The notes beneath the pieces are model-generated. The model was not told the origin of the DNA and searched no databases. It worked only from the letters and a program-made list of their open reading frames with translations. A stretch of DNA of 64,000 nt from an uncultured Eubacterium sp. GTDB lineage: Bacteria; Bacillota; Clostridia; Lachnospirales; Lachnospiraceae. Position numbers and translations under genes: made by a program. Below are positions 59,759-64,000 of the stretch, one piece after another; position 1 is the first letter of the stretch, and the number at the start of each line of letters is the position of its first letter. The stretch is taken from positions 6,333-70,332 of the forward strand of contig URAI01000004.1 in NCBI GenBank assembly GCA_900545725.1, written 5' to 3'.

Positions 59759-60259
59759 ATGCTTAGATTAGATATGAATCTTGTCTTTACTATAATAAAT
59801 CTGCTTATTTTATTCCTATTATTAAAGAAGTTCCTTTTTGGTCCTGTAGTAAGCGTTATGGAAAAAAGAAAAGCGCTTATAGAAGAACAGCTTGCCAATG
59901 CTGCTAATACGCAGGCAGAAGCTGATAAGATGAAGGCTGAATATGAGGAAACATTTAAGAATGCTGATTCACAGGCAGCCGACATAATCAGCGAGGCAAA
60001 GAAGAATGCCAAAGCTGAATATGATAAGATTGTTGAGGATGCTCATACACAGGCTGGCAGGATAGTAGAGAATGCAGAAAAGAATATGGAAGTTCAGAAA
60101 GAAAAAACACTTCGCGATATGGAAAGTGAAATTGCAGGTCTTGCAATGAGCGCAGCAACCAAAGTAATTAATGATAAATCAAGTGGACTTGATAACGCTA
60201 AGTTATACGACGAATTTTTAGGTAAAGCAGGTGATGCCAATGACACAGACATCCATTAA
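59759..60259 (+). CDS. atpF: ATP synthase Fo subunit b
   Basis: 166 residues. The N-terminal membrane helix (~5-25, LVFTIINLLILFLLLKKFLF) is followed by a long charged helix that dimerises as the peripheral stalk, with alternating Ala, Glu and Lys. GAAAGGCAGG precedes ATG 59759. The 3' end overlaps the start of atpH by 20 bp. Length is usual for the family. Confidence 0.93.
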   Translation: MLRLDMNLVFTIINLLILFLLLKKFLFGPVVSVMEKRKALIEEQLANAANTQAEADKMKAEYEETFKNADSQAADIISEAKKNAKAEYDKIVEDAHTQAGRIVENAEKNMEVQKEKTLRDMESEIAGLAMSAATKVINDKSSGLDNAKLYDEFLGKAGDANDTDIH

Positions 60260-60743
60260 TTATGCGACAGTTTTATATGAACTTGAAATTCCAAAAGAAA
60301 TAATTGATGAGACAGAGAGAATTTTTACAGAAAATGATATTCTGTATAAGAGTCTTTTAAGTCCAATTGTTTCAAAGAATAGTAAGGATAATATTATAGA
60401 CAGGGTATTTCCTAAGGAAATGCACAATTTTTTAAAGGTTTTGTGTCATTATAACAGTATTGATTATATTTATGAGATTTTTGATGAATACAAGACCATA
60501 ACATATGAGAAAAATGGTATTTTACCTGCTACGCTTGAGTATGTTGTAGAACCTGATAAGAACCAGAAACAGGGAATTGAAAACTATCTTTGCCATAAAT
60601 TTGGAAAAGATAAGGTTGAATTAAACTGTATATATAAACCTGAGCTTATCGGAGGTTTTGTAATCAATGCCGGCGATGTCGAAATAGACAGAAGCGTAAA
60701 GGGTAGAATAGAGCAGTTACAGCTAAAACTAGTAAAGAGGTGA
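60240..60743 (+). CDS. atpH: ATP synthase F1 subunit delta
   Basis: About 167 residues. The N-terminal helical domain (SINYATVLYELEIPKEII, FLKVLCHYNSIDYIYEIFDEY) and C-terminal region (ELIGGFVINAGDVEIDRSVKGRIEQL) match the OSCP/delta family. It links the b stalk to the top of F1. The start is taken as ATG 60240, within the end of atpF, 6 bp after GCAGGTG; ATG 60234 is an in-frame alternative. Confidence 0.9.
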   Translation: MTQTSINYATVLYELEIPKEIIDETERIFTENDILYKSLLSPIVSKNSKDNIIDRVFPKEMHNFLKVLCHYNSIDYIYEIFDEYKTITYEKNGILPATLEYVVEPDKNQKQGIENYLCHKFGKDKVELNCIYKPELIGGFVINAGDVEIDRSVKGRIEQLQLKLVKR

Positions 60744-60747
60744 TATT

Positions 60748-62256
60748 TTGAGTTCTATTAGTTCAGAAGAAATAATATCTATTTTGAAGAGTGAAATAGA
60801 AAACTTTGATTATGATACATCTGATAAAGAAACCGGATCAGTCATCTGGGTTGGTGATGGTATTGCAACTGTATATGGCATTGATCATGCGATGTACGGA
60901 GAAATCGTAGTATTTGATACCGGCGTTAAGGGAATGGTGCAGGATATCAGAAAGACAGAGATAGGATGTATTCTATTTGGTAAGGATACAGGGATAAGAG
61001 AAGGTTCTAAGGTAGTAAGAACAGGCAAAAAGGCAGGTATTCCTGTTGGTGATAAGTTTGTAGGACGTATTATTGATGCTCTCGGTGCTCCAATTGATGG
61101 AAAGGGAGATATTGAAAGTACAGATTACAGACCAATTGAACAGGAAGCACCTGGAATCGTTGACAGAAAGTCAGTTGATGAGCCATTACAGACAGGTATT
61201 CTTGCCATTGATTCGATGTTCCCTATTGGTAAAGGACAAAGAGAATTAATAATCGGAGACAGACAGACAGGTAAGACATCTATAGCAATTGATGCGATGC
61301 TTAACCAGAAGGGCAAGGATGTTATATGTATATATGTTGCTATTGGTCAGAAAGCGTCAACTGTTGCAAAGATAGTTAATACTTTAACAAAAAATGATGC
61401 GATGGATTATTCTATTATTGTATCAGCCACAGCAAGTGATCCTGCACCATTACAGTACATAGCACCTTATTCTGCTACAGCACTTGCAGAATATTTTATG
61501 CATAATGGTAAGGATGTGCTTATTGTATATGATGATTTATCAAAGCATGCCGTTGCATATAGAGCATTATCATTACTTCTTGAGCGTTCACCTGGACGTG
61601 AAGCTTATCCTGGTGATGTATTCTATCTTCATTCAAGACTTCTTGAGCGTTCAAGTAAGTTAAGTGACGAGTTAGGCGGAGGTTCAATTACAGCACTTCC
61701 TATTATTGAGACACAGGCCGGTGATGTATCAGCTTATATTCCAACTAATGTAATATCTATTACAGATGGACAGATATTCCTTGAAAGTGATTTGTTCTTC
61801 TCAGGTATGAGGCCAGCCGTTAATGTAGGTCTTTCAGTATCCAGAGTTGGTGGTGCTGCCCAGACTAAGGCTATGAAGAAGGCATCAGGAAGCATAAGAA
61901 TTGACCTTGCACAGTTCAGGGAAATGGAAGTATTTACACAGTTTAGTTCAGATCTTGATGCTACTACAAAGGCACAGTTACAGTATGGTAATTCACTTAT
62001 GGAATTATTAAAGCAGCCACTTTGCAGACCTCTTAGTATGGCAGAACAGGTAGTTACACTTTGTACTGCAACTAATAAACTTATGGTTGATATAGATAAG
62101 TCAAAGGTTAAGAAGTTCCAGATGGATATGCTTGAGCATTTTAACACAATGCATAAGGATGTAATGGATAAGATTGAGAAAGATAAAGTTCTTACAGATG
62201 AGCTGACAGCTCAGATTCTTGATATTGCTAATGCATTTAAGAAGACATTCCAGTAA
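60748..62256 (+). CDS. atpA: ATP synthase F1 subunit alpha
   Basis: 502 residues. The nucleotide-binding P-loop GDRQTGKTSIAIDA, the AIGQKASTVAKIV strand, the ALSLLLERSPGREAYPGDVFYLHSRLLER stretch, the SITDGQIFLESDLF motif and the late arginine region (VSRVGGAAQTKAMKK) are standard. The start is TTG 60748, 4 bp after the atpH stop, with AAAGAGGTGAT as SD. The noncatalytic nucleotide sites of F1 are formed here. Confidence 0.96.
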   Translation: MSSISSEEIISILKSEIENFDYDTSDKETGSVIWVGDGIATVYGIDHAMYGEIVVFDTGVKGMVQDIRKTEIGCILFGKDTGIREGSKVVRTGKKAGIPVGDKFVGRIIDALGAPIDGKGDIESTDYRPIEQEAPGIVDRKSVDEPLQTGILAIDSMFPIGKGQRELIIGDRQTGKTSIAIDAMLNQKGKDVICIYVAIGQKASTVAKIVNTLTKNDAMDYSIIVSATASDPAPLQYIAPYSATALAEYFMHNGKDVLIVYDDLSKHAVAYRALSLLLERSPGREAYPGDVFYLHSRLLERSSKLSDELGGGSITALPIIETQAGDVSAYIPTNVISITDGQIFLESDLFFSGMRPAVNVGLSVSRVGGAAQTKAMKKASGSIRIDLAQFREMEVFTQFSSDLDATTKAQLQYGNSLMELLKQPLCRPLSMAEQVVTLCTATNKLMVDIDKSKVKKFQMDMLEHFNTMHKDVMDKIEKDKVLTDELTAQILDIANAFKKTFQ

Positions 62257-62273
62257 GATAAGGAGGTAGAAAC

Positions 62274-63170
62274 ATGGCAAATGCCAGAGAAATCCAGAGC
62301 AGAATGAAAAGTATCAAAGATACTATGAAAATTACAAATGCTATGTACATGATTTCATCCTCTAAACTAAAAAAAGCTAAGAAAAATCTTGCTGATACAG
62401 AGCCTTACTTCTATGCGATGCAGGGCGAAATCAGCAGAATCTTAAGGCATGTTCCTGAAATGGAAAATAAATATTTTGATGAAAGAAATAATATAAAACC
62501 CGAAGATAAAAGAATAGGTTATATAGTTGTAACGGCTGATAAAGGTCTTGCAGGTTCTTACAATCATAATATTTTTAAAGAAGTTGAGGAATGTATGCAA
62601 AAGAATGCAAATACTAAGTTATTTGTAGTCGGTGAGATGGGACGACAGTATTTTAAAAAGAAGGGACTTAAGATTGCACATCAGTTCCATTACACGGCCC
62701 AGAATCCGACAGTCGGACGTGCCAGAAATATTGCAGATATAGTTATAAACCAGTTCCTTGACCATAAAGTAGATGAAGTAATAATGATTTATACAAGAAT
62801 GATTAACAGTATGCAGGTTGAATCAGAAAGAATCAAGCTTCTTCCACTTGGTAAGAGTGAATTTAATACAGTTAAAATTCCGGCAGGTGTAAGAAGAGAA
62901 GAGCTTATTATGTCACCTTCGGCAGAAGATGTTATTAATAATATCATTCCTAATTATGTGCAGGGATTTATATATGGTGCATTGGTTGAATCATTTTCAA
63001 GTGAACAGAATCTTAGAATGATGGCTATGCAGGCTGCAACTAACAGTGCACAGGCAATGCTTCATGACCTGTCAATACAGTATAACCGTGTCAGACAGGC
63101 TGCAATTACGCAGGAGATAACGGAAGTAGTAGCAGGTGCCAAGGCACAGAAGAAAAAGAAGAAAAAATAG
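62274..63170 (+). CDS. atpG: ATP synthase F1 subunit gamma
   Basis: 298 residues, the central rotor stalk. N-terminal REIQSRMKSIKDTMKITNAMYMISSSKLKKA and C-terminal NLRMMAMQAATNSAQAMLHDLSIQYNRVRQAAITQEITEVV form the coiled coil. The tail is a run of Lys (GAKAQKKKKKK), slightly longer than usual. AAGGAGG precedes ATG 62274, 18 bp after atpA. Confidence 0.95.
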   Translation: MANAREIQSRMKSIKDTMKITNAMYMISSSKLKKAKKNLADTEPYFYAMQGEISRILRHVPEMENKYFDERNNIKPEDKRIGYIVVTADKGLAGSYNHNIFKEVEECMQKNANTKLFVVGEMGRQYFKKKGLKIAHQFHYTAQNPTVGRARNIADIVINQFLDHKVDEVIMIYTRMINSMQVESERIKLLPLGKSEFNTVKIPAGVRREELIMSPSAEDVINNIIPNYVQGFIYGALVESFSSEQNLRMMAMQAATNSAQAMLHDLSIQYNRVRQAAITQEITEVVAGAKAQKKKKKK

Positions 63171-63186
63171 TGGAGAGGAGGATAAT

Positions 63187-63228
63187 GTGAAAGTGTTTTC
63201 ACATAAGTTGTACCATGAACAAAGGTAA
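63187..63228 (+). CDS. Possible 13-codon leader ORF overlapping the atpD start
   Basis: The strong SD GGAGAGGAGG (63172-63181) is not near the atpD ATG but 5 bp before GTG 63187, which opens a 13-codon frame (VKVFSHKLYHEQR) ending at TAA 63226-63228, 14 bp inside atpD. An ATG-TGA start-stop at 63185 lies in the same place. GTGAAA/TTTCAC (63187-63202) forms a small hairpin. Translation of this frame could deliver ribosomes to atpD by re-initiation. Alternatively it is not translated. Confidence 0.3.
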   Translation: MKVFSHKLYHEQR

Positions 63229-64000
63229 AATCGTACAGGTCATGGGACCTGTAATTGACGTAGAATTTGAAAACAACGATCTCCCATACATAAAAGATGC
63301 ATTGGAAGTGGACAATAATGGAAAAAAATGTGTAATGGAAGTTGCACAGCACATTGGCAATAATACTGTAAGATGTATTATGCTTGCATCCAGTGAAGGT
63401 CTTTGCAGAGATATGGAAGTAACAGCTACCGGTGCAGGAATTAAAGTACCTGTAGGAGATAAGACACTTGGAAGATTATTCAATGTCTTAGGAGAAACAA
63501 TAGATGGAGGAGAATCTCTTGACAGTGAGAAACACTGGGTTATTCATAGAGATCCACCAACATTTGAAGATCAGAGTCCCGTAGTTGAAGTACTTGAAAC
63601 AGGTATTAAGGTAATTGACTTACTTGCTCCATATGCTAAGGGTGGTAAGATTGGTCTTTTCGGAGGTGCCGGTGTAGGTAAGACCGTACTCATTCAGGAA
63701 TTAATCCGTAACGTAGCGACAGAGCATGGTGGATATTCCGTATTTACCGGTGTAGGAGAGCGTACCCGTGAAGGTAATGACCTCTATACAGAGATGAGTG
63801 AGTCCGGCGTTATTGATAAAACAGCGATGGTATTTGGACAGATGAACGAGCCGCCAGGAGCACGTATGCGAGTAGGTCTTACTGGACTGACAATTGCAGA
63901 GAATTTCCGTGATGAAGGTGGAAAGGATGTCCTTTTATTCATTGATAACATTTTCCGTTTCACACAGGCAGGTTCCGAGGTATCCGCATTACTGGGACGA
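63215..64000 (+). CDS. atpD: ATP synthase F1 subunit beta (3' end outside the window)
   Basis: The first ~262 codons of the catalytic subunit. MNKGKIVQVMGPVIDVEF is a normal N-terminus, followed by the Walker A loop GGAGVGKTVLIQELI, GVGERTREGNDLY with the catalytic Glu, MNEPPGARMRVGLTGLT and Walker B KDVLLFIDNIFRFTQAGSEVSALLG at the window edge. The start ATG 63215 has no SD at normal distance; the nearest, GGAGAGGAGG, lies about 33 bp upstream, past a small hairpin and a mini-ORF. The frame is open to the window end. Confidence 0.95.
   Translation, partial: MNKGKIVQVMGPVIDVEFENNDLPYIKDALEVDNNGKKCVMEVAQHIGNNTVRCIMLASSEGLCRDMEVTATGAGIKVPVGDKTLGRLFNVLGETIDGGESLDSEKHWVIHRDPPTFEDQSPVVEVLETGIKVIDLLAPYAKGGKIGLFGGAGVGKTVLIQELIRNVATEHGGYSVFTGVGERTREGNDLYTEMSESGVIDKTAMVFGQMNEPPGARMRVGLTGLTIAENFRDEGGKDVLLFIDNIFRFTQAGSEVSALLGR

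Overview
The window is AT-rich chromosomal DNA from a low-GC, Gram-positive anaerobe. Codon bias, the Shine-Dalgarno (SD) style, TTG and GTG starts, paired YhgE/Pip proteins, a SipW system and a pectin-derived rhamnose cluster all suggest the Lachnospiraceae. A Lachnospira/[Eubacterium] eligens-like organism is my best guess, but it is an inference from gene content and not a database match. Almost every gene lies on the + strand. The exceptions are a PsiE-like gene and an AraC regulator at 9-10.5 kb. No rRNA, tRNA, CRISPR array, transposase or prophage gene was seen.

Layout. 0-3.6 kb: end of an unknown gene, a SipW-type signal peptidase with a probable cargo protein, and a large acidic protein of unknown function. 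3.8-7.5 kb: a heterodimeric ABC exporter behind a possible attenuator. 7.5-9.4 kb: a nitronate-monooxygenase-like flavoprotein, a perfect 32-bp inverted repeat and a PsiE-like membrane protein. 9.5-15.8 kb: AraC regulator divergent from a rhamnogalacturonan/L-rhamnose operon (GH105, rhaM, rhaB, rhaA, rhaD). 15.9-20.4 kb: intergenic DNA with two related two-hairpin elements and a 36-codon ORF, then csoR-copA with a clear CsoR-type operator. 20.5-25.3 kb: a possible long non-coding transcript, then a dual-HTH regulator, a LytTR response regulator and a cNMP-binding-like protein. 25.5-31.3 kb: Pho genes (pstB, phoU, Na/Pi symporter, PhoB/PhoR pair) with two sets of 11-bp-phased Pho boxes. 31.5-39.3 kb: two YhgE/Pip proteins around a small membrane protein, then a hybrid histidine kinase. 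39.3-42 kb: metY-cysK behind a Cys-rich leader peptide. 42-48.9 kb: glpK behind an attenuator, sbcD-sbcC and a small acidic membrane protein. 48.9-50.1 kb: a yybP-ykoY manganese riboswitch controlling a cation antiporter. 50.2-52.3 kb: ptsI behind a long untranslated leader. 52.5-58.1 kb: a maltodextrin-type ABC importer with two different binding lipoproteins. 58.4-64 kb: the F1Fo ATP synthase operon, cut off inside atpD.

How the genes work together. Pectin-derived unsaturated oligosaccharides would be cut by the GH105 enzyme, and the released rhamnose would be taken through RhaM, RhaA, RhaB and RhaD to dihydroxyacetone phosphate and lactaldehyde. The maltodextrin ABC system, enzyme I and GlpK add further carbon inputs. 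The Pho genes, the copper pair and the Mn-riboswitch antiporter handle phosphate and metals. The sulfur pair appears to be governed by cysteine supply at its leader peptide.

RNA-level regulation is the most striking theme. The window holds a manganese riboswitch, a Cys-codon leader peptide, terminator-like structures just before glpK and the ABC exporter, a stem-loop between malE and malF, mini-ORFs abutting copA and overlapping atpD, a possible internal start inside copA that would make a free CopZ-type chaperone, and two similar two-hairpin elements with compensatory base changes. A dispersed modular repeat supplies the ribosome-binding region of several unrelated genes. The two-hairpin element, the modular repeat and the roughly 520-nt RNA unit at 20.9-21.4 kb are the best candidates for something undescribed.
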